Shown here piece after piece: positions 43,479-56,390 of a DNA stretch of 64,000 nucleotides. Position numbers and translations under genes: made by a program. Source of the DNA: Bordetella parapertussis (GTDB lineage: Bacteria > Pseudomonadota > Gammaproteobacteria > Burkholderiales > Casimicrobiaceae); contig CALQLA020000011.1 in the NCBI GenBank assembly GCA_943331295.2, positions 56,637 to 120,636 of the forward strand, read 5' to 3'. The notes beneath the pieces are model-generated. The model did not search any database. It was given only the letters and a program-made list of their open reading frames with translations, and was not told the origin of the DNA. The stretch's first letter is position 1. Each line of letters begins with the position of its first letter.

Positions 43479-44839
43479 TCCGGCGCGTCGTCGGCGGACG
43501 GCGTCGCGCCGCCGTCGTCGCTCTTCTTCCTGCCGCGGCTCCTCGACCGGCGCTTCTTCTTCGGCTCGGTGTCCGGGCGCAGCATCGCCTCGCGGTCGTC
43601 GTGCGAGGCGTCGGCGAAGCGGTCCCACCAGTCGGCGAGGTCGGCCAGGTCGCCCTCGAGCTCGCCGCTCTGGCAGCGCAACTGCAGGAAGTCCCAGCCG
43701 GCGCGGTAGCGCGGGTGCTCGAGCAGCCGGAACGGGCGCTGCCCGGAACGCTGCAGGAAGCGCGGCTGGAGCGCCCAGATCTCCTTGATCGTCGCCTCGA
43801 AGCGGCGCGGAATGGCGATCTGCTTCGCCTGCCGCTCCAGCACCTTGTCCATCGCGTCGAACAGCGCCGGTATCGACTTCTCCCCCAGCGTCGTCGCTGC
43901 GGTCCAGGTCGCGAGCACCTCGTGCCACAGGAGGGTCGCGAACAGGAAGCCGGGCGACACGCCCCGGTCCTCGCGCACGCGGGCGTCGGTGTTGGCGAGT
44001 GCGAGGTCGATGAAGCGCTGGCCCAGCGGCTGCTCGAGAATGACGTCGAGCAGCGGCAGGAGGCCGTGCGCCAGCCCGTGCGTGCGCAGGCTCTTGACGG
44101 TCTCGACCGCATGCCCGGACAGCAGCAGCTTCTGCATCTCGTCGAACAGCCGCGCGGGCGGGACGTTCTGTATGAGCGAGGCGAGCTTCGGGATCGGCGC
44201 CGCAGTCTTGGCCTCGATGGCCACGCCGAGCTTGGCCGCCAGCCGCACCGCGCGCAGCATCCGGACGGGATCCTCGCGGTAGCGGGTGGTGGGTGGGCCG
44301 ATCAGCTTGAGCCGGCGGGCACGGATGTCGGCGACGCCGGCGACGAAGTCCCAGACTTCCTCGGTGGCCGGATCGAAATAGAGCGCGTTGATCGAGAAAT
44401 CGCGGCGCGCGGCGTCCTCGGCCTGCGTCCCGTAGACGTTGTCCGAGAGCAGCCGGCCGTGCTCGTCGGTGGCGTCGTCGCCGGTCTGCGCGGCACGGAA
44501 TGTCGACACCTCGAGCACTTCGGCGCCCGCGTGCACGTGGACGAGGCGGAAGCGGCGACCGATCAGGAAGGCGCGCCGGAAGAGCGGCTTCACCTCCTCG
44601 GGGCGCGCGCTGGTCGCGATGTCGAAGTCCTTGGGCTCGATGCCGAGCAGCAGGTCGCGGACGGCGCCGCCGACGATGAACGCGGTGAAGCCCGCCTCCT
44701 GCAGCCGCCGCGTCACCTGCAGCGCGCCGGGGGAGAGCTGGCTCTGCCGGATCGGGTGGTCGTTGCGGCCGTAGACCTTCGGCTTGCTGCCGGCTTTGCC
44801 CTGGCCGGGGAGCAACCGGGCGATCAGTCGGCGAATCAT
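43475..44839 (-). CDS. pcnB: Poly(A) polymerase I
   Basis: A 454-residue nucleotidyltransferase that adds 3' A tails to RNA. The catalytic GGAVRDLL and the metal aspartates in PKDFDIATSA mark it; the RNA-binding middle and a basic C-terminus (KKKRRSRSRGRKKSDD) distinguish it from CCA-adding enzymes. It is first in the pcnB-folK-kinase-panB-panC string. Confidence 0.94.
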   Translation of the reverse strand: MIRRLIARLLPGQGKAGSKPKVYGRNDHPIRQSQLSPGALQVTRRLQEAGFTAFIVGGAVRDLLLGIEPKDFDIATSARPEEVKPLFRRAFLIGRRFRLVHVHAGAEVLEVSTFRAAQTGDDATDEHGRLLSDNVYGTQAEDAARRDFSINALYFDPATEEVWDFVAGVADIRARRLKLIGPPTTRYREDPVRMLRAVRLAAKLGVAIEAKTAAPIPKLASLIQNVPPARLFDEMQKLLLSGHAVETVKSLRTHGLAHGLLPLLDVILEQPLGQRFIDLALANTDARVREDRGVSPGFLFATLLWHEVLATWTAATTLGEKSIPALFDAMDKVLERQAKQIAIPRRFEATIKEIWALQPRFLQRSGQRPFRLLEHPRYRAGWDFLQLRCQSGELEGDLADLADWWDRFADASHDDREAMLRPDTEPKKKRRSRSRGRKKSDDGGATPSADDAPE

Positions 44840-44969
44840 CGTGCGGGCGGAGTGACGGAAAAGGCGATGGCGAAAGAATCCAGCGGCGGGTGCCGGAACG
44901 GCGCGTGTGCGCCGGTGCCGGCCGGCGCTGCAGTGCCGGCGTGCCGGGTGCAGTGGGAACGGGCCGCGA

Positions 44970-45653
44970 TCATACCATGCGGCGGGTGCCGGTTTCGCGC
45001 CGCGCCGCGCCCGGCGGCAGGCCGTCGAGCGTCCACGGGCCCACCGCTTGACGAATGAGGCGCAGCGTCGGCAGCCCCACGGCGGCGGTCATCCGCCGCA
45101 CTTGGCGGTTCCTTCCCTCCGCGATCGTCAGCTCGAGCCAGGCGGTCGGGATGGCCTGCCGCACGCGGATCGGTGGCACGCGCGGCCAGAGGCCGGCGGG
45201 CTCGGCGATGGTCCGGACGGCAGCCGGGGCGGTGACGAAGCCGGGCAGCGCGACGCCGGCAGCCAGCGCCGCCAGCTGCGCCGGCGAAGGCAGGCCCTCG
45301 ACCTGTGCCCAGTAGGTCTTCGCGAGCTTGTGCCGGGGGTCGGCGATGCGCGCCTGCAGCGCGCCGTCGGCCGTCAGCACCACAAGCCCCTCGCTGTCGG
45401 CGTCGAGCCGGCCGGCGGGGTAGACCTCGCGGTCGGCGACGAAGTCGGCGAGCGTGGGCTTGCCGCTGCCGTCGGGCGAGAACTGACACAGGACGCCGTA
45501 GGGCTTGTTGAACAGCACGACGCCGCCGGGCGCGGCGACGTCACGGGGCCGCAACGGGCGCGGCGTCACGGCCGCTGGCGGAAAGAATGGCGCATATTGC
45601 AGTCCTGCAGCATCGCAGCCGTCCCATGCCTGCACGGTATTGAACGCCGGCAT
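44970..45653 (-). CDS. rluE: 23S rRNA pseudouridine synthase, RluE-like
   Basis: About 227 residues of the RsuA/RluB-E group, without an N-terminal S4 domain, as in RluE. The catalytic aspartate is in AGRLDADSEGLVVLT, preceded by LFNKPYGVLCQFS. It would isomerise a uridine in 23S rRNA. Two starts are possible: ATG 45728 or the shorter ATG 45653; the second is closer to the family length. Confidence 0.85.
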   Translation of the reverse strand: MPAFNTVQAWDGCDAAGLQYAPFFPPAAVTPRPLRPRDVAAPGGVVLFNKPYGVLCQFSPDGSGKPTLADFVADREVYPAGRLDADSEGLVVLTADGALQARIADPRHKLAKTYWAQVEGLPSPAQLAALAAGVALPGFVTAPAAVRTIAEPAGLWPRVPPIRVRQAIPTAWLELTIAEGRNRQVRRMTAAVGLPTLRLIRQAVGPWTLDGLPPGAARRETGTRRMV

Positions 45654-46059
45654 GTCGCGCCAGCCCGATTGACGCCGGTGCCCGTTCGGCCTCGGTCCGC
45701 GGAGAACCCGGCATCCAGCGACCGGCATCTGGAGCTCACTGCCGGCGGCCGGAAGATCGCCGCCACCCCGGCTGCAGCCGCAACGGTCCCGACCCGACGA
45801 TCATCCCCCATATCGTGGGCGTCGGCACGGGTTTCGACATCACGCCGGCGACGATCAGGGGCATCGACGCGGCCGTGGCGGGGCTTGTGGCGGCATGCGG
45901 TTGCGCCGGGTCGGGCTTGTGCCGCGCCGGGGTCGCCCCAAGATGGTTAGCGTGGCGGCGATCCTGGTGTCGCGTAAACGCGGGGGGGTGACGCTTACGG
46001 CGCAGGCCCGAATTCCAGGGCGCAAATCGAGAGCCCAAATCGAGGGGGCCAAATGAATA
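45654..46059. other. Gene-free gap between rluE-like and cold-shock genes
   Basis: No gene can be supported. A plus-strand frame around 45782-45900 reads plausibly (PTIIPHIVGVGTGFDITPA) but lacks a start and recognised family, so it may be a gene remnant or chance. Long open frames here on the minus strand show no domains. Confidence 0.35.
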
Positions 46060-46081
46060 GGGCCCGCCAGGCGGCGGGCCC
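46060..46081 (-). terminator. Terminator of the cold-shock gene
   Basis: A 9-base perfect stem, GGGCCCGCC (46060-46068) against GGCGGGCCC (46073-46081), with a four-base loop. On the minus strand it is followed by CTATTCATTT, a modest T tract, 51 bases after the cold-shock stop. Confidence 0.65.
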
Positions 46082-46131
46082 TTTGCGCCAGCCGCACCGA
46101 AGCGGTGCGGCAGCGCGAATTGTGCGGGTGA

Positions 46132-46335
46132 TCAGGCGGACTGGATGTTCGAGGCCTGTTTTCCCTTCGGGCCCTGCGTCACTTCGAAGCTGACCTTCTG
46201 TCCTTCCTTGAGCGTCTTGAAGCCAGGCATGTTGATCGCCGAGAAATGCGCGAACAGGTCTTCGCCCCCGCCATCCGGCGTAATGAACCCGAAGCCCTTT
46301 GCATCGTTGAACCACTTGACGGTTCCGGTTGCCAT
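46132..46335 (-). CDS. Cold-shock domain protein
   Basis: A 67-residue CspA-type single-stranded nucleic-acid binding protein with RNP1 KGFGFI and RNP2 DLFAHFS. It starts [18 protein letters not shown]. Position beside divergent clpS-clpA recalls E. coli cspD-clpS-clpA. AGTGAGGACG-like purines lie upstream. A long AT-richer leader (46336-46500) precedes it, as usual for csp genes. Confidence 0.95.
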   Translation of the reverse strand: MATGTVKWFNDAKGFGFITPDGGGEDLFAHFSAINMPGFKTLKEGQKVSFEVTQGPKGKQASNIQSA

Positions 46336-46582
46336 AGTGTTGCGTCCTCACAGAGTGAACGGGATGGATGCGTTTGGACAGCAAGGACTACGTGCGGCGG
46401 ACGCAGCGGCGATGCGCGGACGGACCCGACCAGCAGACACTTAGGAGCCAAACAGCGCTTTTTTTACGCGGTTAGGGTGGGTGGCGTCAAGCGCGGGGAG
46501 GAACTTTTCGTTCTCCCCTTGAAAAATGTGTTGCAATCATCAAACATAGGGTCGTTTCGACCCCGCAACTTTTCCCTGGACA

Positions 46583-46891
46583 ATGGCCAATCAGCAGCAC
46601 GACGGCAGTATTCTGGAAGCCGAGAAAACCCGGCTCAAGCCGCCACCACTGTTCAAGGTGCTGTTGCTCAACGACGACTACACGCCAATGGACTTTGTGG
46701 TGGTCGTGTTGCAGACTGTGTTCGCAATGAGTCGCGAGAAGGCAACCCAGGTGATGTTGCAGGTGCATCGGGAAGGCATGGGCGTATGTGGAACCTATAC
46801 CCGCGAAGTGGCTTCGGCGAAGGTCGGTCAGGTGACCGAGTTCGCACGCAAGCACCAGCATCCGCTGCAGTGCACGATGGAGGAGATTTGA
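46583..46891 (+). CDS. clpS: ClpA adaptor protein ClpS
   Basis: A 102-residue N-end-rule adaptor. The flexible N-terminus leads to the core [28 protein letters not shown], with the NDD/TPMDFV pocket that holds N-degron residues, and [16 protein letters not shown]. It hands substrates to ClpA, whose gene is 73 bases downstream. Confidence 0.96.
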   Translation: MANQQHDGSILEAEKTRLKPPPLFKVLLLNDDYTPMDFVVVVLQTVFAMSREKATQVMLQVHREGMGVCGTYTREVASAKVGQVTEFARKHQHPLQCTMEEI

Positions 46892-46964
46892 GCGTTATGG
46901 GATGGAAGGCCCGACGCTGCCGCAGCCTGCGGCATGACGGATCCGGGCATGAGAGGCCGACACG

Positions 46965-49229
<2,265 letters not shown>

Positions 49230-49250
49230 CCGCTTGTCCGGGGTCCGGTC

Positions 49251-49283
49251 GACGAACGGCGCCTCGCGGCGCCGTTCGTCTTT
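49251..49283 (+). terminator. Rho-independent terminator of clpA
   Basis: A perfect 13-base stem, GACGAACGGCGCC (49251-49263), loop TCGC, GGCGCCGTTCGTC (49268-49280), then TTT. It separates clpA from the convergent sulfide dehydrogenase gene. Confidence 0.85.
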
Positions 49284-49320
49284 CCGGCGTCCGGGCCGGC
49301 GTCCGGCGCGAGGGCCGCCG

Positions 49321-50598
49321 TCAGCCCAGCGTGTCCGCCCAGATGTTCTTCGCCCAGGCGAAGGCGTACTGGCCTTCGATCTCGCTCATCGCAGGCGAGA
49401 GGCCGCCGGCGCCAGGGACCGGGGACATGGTCTTCTTCGCCGCGTCGTACTGGTGCACCGACGCGACGTGGACGACGTCGCGGTCGGTGACGAAGCTGTA
49501 GCAGGTGTTGTTCATCACCGGCGCGGGGTTCGGCGCCTCGCCCGAGAGCAGCGCGACCACGGCCGCCGCGCAGACCTTCGCCTGCTGGTTCGCCATGTGC
49601 CCCGATTTCGGCATGCCTGCGGCGACCTGGATCGCGTCGCCCAGGATGTGCACGTGCGGGATCCGGATCGACTCCATCGTCGTGAAATCGACCTCGCACC
49701 AGCGGTCGTTGGCGGTGACCGCGCCGGCGGCGCGTGCGATCGCGCCGGCGCGCTGGGGCGGCAGCACGTTCAGCACGTCCGCCTTCACGTCGTCCTGCGT
49801 CTCGAACCGCGCGGTTCGGGTCCGCGCGTCGACGTCGGTGAGGACGTAGTTGGGACGGTATTCGACGAGGCCCCTGTACTCCTCGCTCCACGCCCGCTTG
49901 AACAGCGCCGGCTTCGACGTGACGTCGCCGTTGCCGTCGAGGACCAGCACTTTCGACCTGGGCTTGGCGCGCTTGAAGTACCACGCCGCCTGGCACGCCC
50001 GCTCGTACGGCCCGGGCGGGCAGCGGTAAGGGGCGACGGGGACCGAGATCGCGAACACGCCGCCGTCGGGCATCGCCTCGAGCTGCCGGCGCAGCGCGAC
50101 CGTCTGCGGGCCGGCCTTCCATGCGTGCAGGATGCCCGCCTGTGCCTCGGCGCCCTCGAGGCCGCGCACCTTGTCCCACATGAACTCCACGCCCGGGGAC
50201 AGGACGAGCCGGTCGTAGCGCAGCACCTGGCCACCCGCCAGCGTGACGGTGCGCTTGTCGGCATCGACGCCGACCGCCGTGTCCCGGACGAGCTTCACCC
50301 CGTGCCGACGCACCAGGTTGTCGTAGCCCGACGTGACGTCGGCGATGGACTTCGAGCCGCCGATGACCAGGTTCGACAGCGGGCAGGACACGAACTCGCG
50401 CTCGGCCTCGACCAGCGTGACGTCGATCACGCCGTCGCTCCACATCCGGATGTACTTCGCCGCGGTGGCGCCGCCGAAGCCCGCGCCGACGACGACGACC
50501 CTGGCGCCCTTGCCGCCGGTCGTCGCGCAGCCGGGGAGCGCGGCCAGCGCGGCGGAGGCGCCGACGCCGGTGAGGAACACGCGTCGGTCCATGGTCAT
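49321..50598 (-). CDS. fccB: Flavocytochrome c sulfide dehydrogenase-like flavoprotein
   Basis: A 425-residue FAD protein of the FccB/SoxF type. It has a twin-arginine signal (MDRRVFLTGVGASAALAALPGC), the FAD motif VVVVGAGFGGATAAKY, redox cysteines in FVSCPLSN and in RCPPGPYERAC, and the C-terminal NNTCYSFV. It likely oxidises sulfide in the periplasm and passes electrons to the cytochrome encoded just upstream. ATG 50598 overlaps that gene's stop. The cysteine after LPG could be lipidated. Confidence 0.88.
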   Translation of the reverse strand: MTMDRRVFLTGVGASAALAALPGCATTGGKGARVVVVGAGFGGATAAKYIRMWSDGVIDVTLVEAEREFVSCPLSNLVIGGSKSIADVTSGYDNLVRRHGVKLVRDTAVGVDADKRTVTLAGGQVLRYDRLVLSPGVEFMWDKVRGLEGAEAQAGILHAWKAGPQTVALRRQLEAMPDGGVFAISVPVAPYRCPPGPYERACQAAWYFKRAKPRSKVLVLDGNGDVTSKPALFKRAWSEEYRGLVEYRPNYVLTDVDARTRTARFETQDDVKADVLNVLPPQRAGAIARAAGAVTANDRWCEVDFTTMESIRIPHVHILGDAIQVAAGMPKSGHMANQQAKVCAAAVVALLSGEAPNPAPVMNNTCYSFVTDRDVVHVASVHQYDAAKKTMSPVPGAGGLSPAMSEIEGQYAFAWAKNIWADTLG

Positions 50599-50912
50599 CG
50601 CCCCGCCGGCTTCTGCGCGGCGAACCAGCCGGCGATGAGATCGACCTGCTCGGGGGTGTAGCCCTTCGCCAGTTGCTGCATCACCGACGCCGGACGGGCG
50701 CCGCTCCGGAATTCCTCCATCTTGCGGACGAGATCCGCCTGCGGCATGCCGGCGAGCGACTCGAAGCCGCCCGCGCTGGCGCCGTTCGTGCCGTGGCAGT
50801 TGGCGCAGGTCGCGGCGAGGCTGCGGGCGACGCGGGCATTCGTGTCGGCGAGCGCGGGGGCTGAAGCGAGTGCCGCCGCCGTGATCGCGAGTCGGAAAAG
50901 GGCTGCAGGCAA
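50595..50912 (-). CDS. Periplasmic monoheme cytochrome c
   Basis: A 105-residue class I cytochrome: signal peptide (MPAALFRLAITAAALASAPALA), heme motif CANCH and a distal methionine likely in ARPASVMQQ. It is small and carries one heme, as in SoxE-like partners, whereas FccA of Allochromatium has two. Coupled to fccB by a four-base overlap, so probably its electron acceptor. Confidence 0.88.
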   Translation of the reverse strand: MPAALFRLAITAAALASAPALADTNARVARSLAATCANCHGTNGASAGGFESLAGMPQADLVRKMEEFRSGARPASVMQQLAKGYTPEQVDLIAGWFAAQKPAGR

Positions 50913-51552
50913 GGCGTACTCCTTCCGGGAGGCGGGGCAGGGGGGATCCGAGTGCCGGAGGATTGTAGCGCTCCCGCGCCGGCGGCGTTATGCCAAGAAT
51001 GAAAATGCATTTCAATGTTTGCCGGGGGTGCGACTCGGTGTGGAATGGATGCCCGACAGGTATTGTCGCTGTATATCAATGACCTGACGACGAGTCGGCT
51101 TCCGTGCCGATCGACCCCCGGTCGGATTGCTACTGCATCGCAGCACCGAATTGTGTAATTTTCTTCCGCTATGTGAAAATCAATTCTAACAACATGATTT
51201 TGAAGAAAAAATATTGTATTGCGGCGCAATATTTTGCTTGTCAGCATGCCTTGGAATTGCTAGTGTGGCTCCAACACGAGCGGCCGCATCGCAACCTCGG
51301 TATGCGGCCCGATTCAGGGCTTGGGTAGCATCGAAACCCCATCCATGCCCGCTCGACCGGACGAGTGATCCTCGCCGGTCCGTGCAGCGGTGCGTCGGCG
51401 GCTGGTCCGCCGGATGCATCGCACCGTGGAATGCCCGGGCGCCGGTACAAGCGCACCGAGGTTCCGCTGACCAACGCGCCGGTCGGTTGCGCGATCACCG
51501 GTTGATCGCGCCGCTGCCGGATTGGCCACCACGCAAATGATGGGAGCACCGA
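50913..51552. promoter_or_regulatory. AT-richer intergenic region between fccAB and aceA
   Basis: A 640-base gap with no supportable gene. Bases 50990-51250 are clearly AT-richer than the genes around it. It includes AAATGCATTT (near 51002), a palindrome at 51217-51231, and several weak promoter-like hexamers on both strands. It should hold the divergent promoters of the sulfide dehydrogenase genes and isocitrate lyase. Confidence 0.5.
51217..51231. promoter_or_regulatory. Palindrome, possible operator for aceA or fccAB
   Basis: TATTGC-GGC-GCAATA: perfect six-base arms with a three-base centre, inside the AT-rich part of the divergent intergenic region. Its form suits a dimeric regulator; which one is unknown. 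Confidence 0.45.
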
Positions 51553-52866
<1,314 letters not shown>

Positions 52867-52892
52867 TCACCACCGGGTACGGTTGTGCAGCG

Positions 52893-52924
52893 ACCGCGCC
52901 CTCACGAGGGGCGCGGTTTTTTTT
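52893..52924 (+). terminator. Terminator of aceA
   Basis: ACCGCGCCC (52893-52901), loop, GGGCGCGGT (52909-52917), followed by a run of eight T (52917-52924). A textbook rho-independent terminator. Confidence 0.92.
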
Positions 52925-52990
52925 CGCCTTCGGGACCGTCACCCCGGGAGACGGGCTTGCGGCGGCGGCGCGGCGCCGGATAATCGGCGC

Positions 52991-53581
52991 ATGGCTGCTT
53001 CGAGCGCGGGACGAGGTGCGGCGCCGCCGGTCGGGCGCGGCGCTTCGCGCCGCCTCTTCTTCGCCGTGCTGCCCGACGCCGGCGCGCGCGTCGCGGTGGA
53101 CGCGCTGGCATGCGCCGTCGCGCAGGCGACCGGCGGGCGGGCGCCGCCTGCGTCGAACCTGCACCTCACGCTCGCCTTCCTGGGCGCCGTTCCTGCCGTC
53201 CACGACGCGACGCTCGCCGCGATCGGCGCGCACTGCGCACGCCTGGCGTCGCCGTTCGCGTTCGCGCTCGACCGCGTCGGCCACTTCCGCGGTGCGCGGG
53301 TCGCCTACGCCGCGCCGCCGGCGGTGCCGGATGCGCTGGCGCGGATCGTCCGCTGCCTGCAGGCCGAGTTGCGCGGCGCCGGCCTGCCGGTCGAGGATCG
53401 CCCGTTCGCGCCGCACGTGACGCTGGCGCGGCGCGCGGCGCGCGCGCCCGGCCCGGGGCCGATCGCGCCGATCGCGTGGCACGTGGACGCGCTGGTGCTG
53501 ATGATTTCGGAGCCGGCGCCCGGCGGCGTGCGCTACCGGGCACTCGACGCGTGGCAGCTCGCGCCGGTCGCGGCCGGGTGA
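52991..53581 (+). CDS. thpR: RNA 2',3'-cyclic phosphodiesterase (2H superfamily)
   Basis: A 196-residue protein with the two catalytic HxTx motifs, HLTLAFLG and HVTLARR, about 80 residues apart. ThpR/LigT proteins open 2',3'-cyclic phosphates and were first seen as RNA ligases. ATG 52991 gives MAASSAGRG; the longer frame overlaps the aceA terminator. Confidence 0.88.
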   Translation: MAASSAGRGAAPPVGRGASRRLFFAVLPDAGARVAVDALACAVAQATGGRAPPASNLHLTLAFLGAVPAVHDATLAAIGAHCARLASPFAFALDRVGHFRGARVAYAAPPAVPDALARIVRCLQAELRGAGLPVEDRPFAPHVTLARRAARAPGPGPIAPIAWHVDALVLMISEPAPGGVRYRALDAWQLAPVAAG

Positions 53582-53671
53582 CGCCGGCCCCGCCGGTGCT
53601 GGCGCTGGCCGCGCCGGTTGCGATGCCGTAGAGTCTTTGGTAGCCGATCCGTCGGTGCGAGGAACCGCCGC

Positions 53672-56326
53672 GTGCATACCCAGTCCGCCGTCACGACCTT
53701 CCTGTTCACCGATATCGAGGGCAGCTCCCGGCTCTGGGAGGCGCAGCCCGCCGCGATGGGCGCCGCGCTGGCACGGCATGACGCGATCGCACGGGCCGTG
53801 GTCGAGGCGCATCGCGGCGTCCTCGTGAAGATGACCGGCGACGGCCTGCACGCCGCCTTCGACGCGCCGGGCGACGCCGTGGCCGCCGCGCTGGCGCTGC
53901 AGCAGGCGTTCGCCGATCCGGCGACGACCTCCGGCCTTCCGCTCCGGGTGCGCTGCGGCGTGCACTTGGGCGCCGTCGAGCGCCGCGACAACGACTTCTT
54001 CGGCGCGATGGTGAACCGCGCGGCACGGATCATGGCCGCCGCGCACGGCGGTCAGGTGCTGCTGTCGGACGCCGTCGCGGCGGCCGTCGCGGACCGCCTG
54101 CCGCCCGGCGCGGGGCTGCGCGACCTGGGGGCGGTGCGCCTGCGCGACCTCGCGAGCCCGGAGCGTGTCCATCAACTCCTGCACCCGCAGTTGCGGCGCG
54201 AATTCCCCGCGCTGCGCTCGCTCGAGGCGACGCCGAACAACCTGCCGCAACAGGTGACGTCGTTCGTCGGTCGCGCGCAGGAACTGGCCGACGTCAAGGC
54301 GCTGCTCGGGCGCACGCGGCTCCTGACGCTGCTGGGGGCGGGCGGCCTCGGCAAGACGCGGCTGTCGCTGCAGGCCGCCGCGGACGTCCTGGACGACTAC
54401 CCGGACGGCGTGTGGTTGGTCGAGCTCGCGCCGCTGACCGATCCGCGGCTGGTGCCGCAGGCGGTCGCCGCGACGCTGGGCGTCAAGGAGGAGCAGGGCG
54501 CAACACTCGTCGATTCGCTGCGCCGGCACGCCGCCGGGCGGCGCTCGCTGCTGATCCTCGACAACTGCGAGCACGTCATCGAGGCCGCCGCCCTTCTCGC
54601 GACCGCGCTGCTGCAATCCGCGCCGGACCTCACGATCATGGCGTCCAGCCGGGAGCCGCTGCGCGTGCCTGGCGAGGCCACGTACCCTGTCCCCTCGCTC
54701 GCCGTGCCGGATGCCCGGGCGGCGGCCACGCCGGAAGCCGTCCTCCCCTATGCCGCCGTCCGGCTCTTCGTCGAGCGTGCGACCGCCGTGCAGCCGGCCT
54801 TCGTGCTCGACGCAGGGAATGCCTCCGCCGTCGCCGGCATCTGCCGGCGCATCGACGGGATTCCGCTGGCGATCGAGCTTGCCGCGGCGCGCGTGCGCAC
54901 CCTGTCGGTGGCGACGCTGGCCGAGCGGATCGGCGACCGCTTCCGCCTGCTGACGGGCGGCAATCGCACGGCATTGCCGCGCCAGCAGACGCTGCGCGCG
55001 CTGATCGACTGGAGCTACGACCTGCTGTCGGCCGACGAGCGCACGCTGCTCGCGCGGCTTTCCGTGTTCGCGGGCGGCTGGACGCTCGAGGACGCCGAAG
55101 CCGTCACCGCGGGCGGGACTCTCGGCGCGGATGCGGTGCTCGACCTCCTGACCGGCCTCGTCGACAAGTCGCTGGTCGCGAGCGAGGCCGAAGGCGAGCG
55201 CTACCGGCTGCTCGACACCGTGCGGCAGTACGCGCAGGAGCGGCTGGACGCGTCCGGCGAGCGGCGCGCCGTCGCCGATCGCCACCTCGCCCATTTCCTC
55301 GGCGTGGCCGAAGCTGCCCGCCCGGAACTGGTCGGGCCGCGCCAGGGCTTCTGGCTCGCGCGGCTCGACGCGATGCGCGAGAACCTGATCGCGGCGCACG
55401 CGTGGTGCGATCACGCCGGGGACGGCGGCGAGCGGCGCCTGCGGCTCGCGTCGGCGATGCGGCGCTACCTGATGATGCGCGGCATGCTGGAACTGGGCTG
55501 GCGCATCGCCGTCGAGGCGCTTGCCCGGCCCGATGCGCAGGTGCGCGGACGGGCGCGTTGCCGCGCGCTCGCGGATGCCGGCCATCTCGGATCCTGGATG
55601 GGACGCTACGCCGACGCCCAGCGCTACCTCGAGGAAAGCCTCGCGATCGCGCGCGAGCTGGAGGACAGCGAGGGCGTGGCGCTCGTGCTGCAGCCGCTCG
55701 CACTCGCCGCGCTGGGCCAGGGCGACCACGTCGCCGCGCGGGCCTGCCTCACCGAGGCGCTGGCGCTCGAGGAGGCCCAGGGCAACCGGCATGGCGTGGC
55801 CGGGGTGATCAACGCACTGGCACAGATCCATCGCGCGCAGGGTGAGCTCGACGTCGCGGCGCCGCTCTACGAGCGCGTGCTGACGCTCGCGCGCGGACTG
55901 GGCGACCGCGAGATCATCGCGATCGGCCTCCTCAACCTCGCGATGGTTTCCATCGGGCAGGGCGCGACGGAACGCGCGGCGCCGATGCTGCTCGAGGTGC
56001 TGGCGATCGCCGGGGAAATCGGGTCGAAGCCCGCGGGCCAGAGCGTGCTCGAAGTGTGCGCCGGCTACGCGGCGTGGCGCGGCGACTGGACCCAAGCGGC
56101 GCGGTTCTTCGGCGCCGCGGAAGCCCACATGGCCGAGACCGGCATCCATCGCGACCCGGCCGACGAGGCATTCCTGATGCCGCTGATCGCGCGGGCACGG
56201 GCGGCGCTGGGCGAGGCGGCGTTCGGCGCCGCGGCTGCCGCAGGCCGCGCGCCCGGCTACGACGCTTCCATCGTGGAGGCGCACGCCGTGCTGTCGGCGC
56301 TCGCAGGGCGAGGGACGACGCCGTAG
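53672..56326 (+). CDS. Nucleotide-cyclase/NB-ARC-type ATPase/TPR regulator
   Basis: An 884-residue signalling protein. Residues about 5-175 form a class III cyclase domain with metal residues D14 (TDIEGSS) and D57 (KMTGDG) and the adenine-type K53 present. Residues about 200-480 form a STAND/NB-ARC-type ATPase: Walker A GAGGLGKT (222-229), Walker B SLLILDNCEHV. Residues about 560-880 are TPR-rich helices. GTG 53672 has GAGGA at 53658-53662; upstream in-frame sequence is not conserved. It lacks the C-terminal DNA-binding domain of LuxR-type relatives. Confidence 0.87.
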   Translation: MHTQSAVTTFLFTDIEGSSRLWEAQPAAMGAALARHDAIARAVVEAHRGVLVKMTGDGLHAAFDAPGDAVAAALALQQAFADPATTSGLPLRVRCGVHLGAVERRDNDFFGAMVNRAARIMAAAHGGQVLLSDAVAAAVADRLPPGAGLRDLGAVRLRDLASPERVHQLLHPQLRREFPALRSLEATPNNLPQQVTSFVGRAQELADVKALLGRTRLLTLLGAGGLGKTRLSLQAAADVLDDYPDGVWLVELAPLTDPRLVPQAVAATLGVKEEQGATLVDSLRRHAAGRRSLLILDNCEHVIEAAALLATALLQSAPDLTIMASSREPLRVPGEATYPVPSLAVPDARAAATPEAVLPYAAVRLFVERATAVQPAFVLDAGNASAVAGICRRIDGIPLAIELAAARVRTLSVATLAERIGDRFRLLTGGNRTALPRQQTLRALIDWSYDLLSADERTLLARLSVFAGGWTLEDAEAVTAGGTLGADAVLDLLTGLVDKSLVASEAEGERYRLLDTVRQYAQERLDASGERRAVADRHLAHFLGVAEAARPELVGPRQGFWLARLDAMRENLIAAHAWCDHAGDGGERRLRLASAMRRYLMMRGMLELGWRIAVEALARPDAQVRGRARCRALADAGHLGSWMGRYADAQRYLEESLAIARELEDSEGVALVLQPLALAALGQGDHVAARACLTEALALEEAQGNRHGVAGVINALAQIHRAQGELDVAAPLYERVLTLARGLGDREIIAIGLLNLAMVSIGQGATERAAPMLLEVLAIAGEIGSKPAGQSVLEVCAGYAAWRGDWTQAARFFGAAEAHMAETGIHRDPADEAFLMPLIARARAALGEAAFGAAAAAGRAPGYDASIVEAHAVLSALAGRGTTP

Positions 56327-56390
56327 CGGAACCGCGCGGCTCGGAAGCGATCCCGTCGCCGCGCCGCCGCGTGCCTGGGGGGCGGATCTG

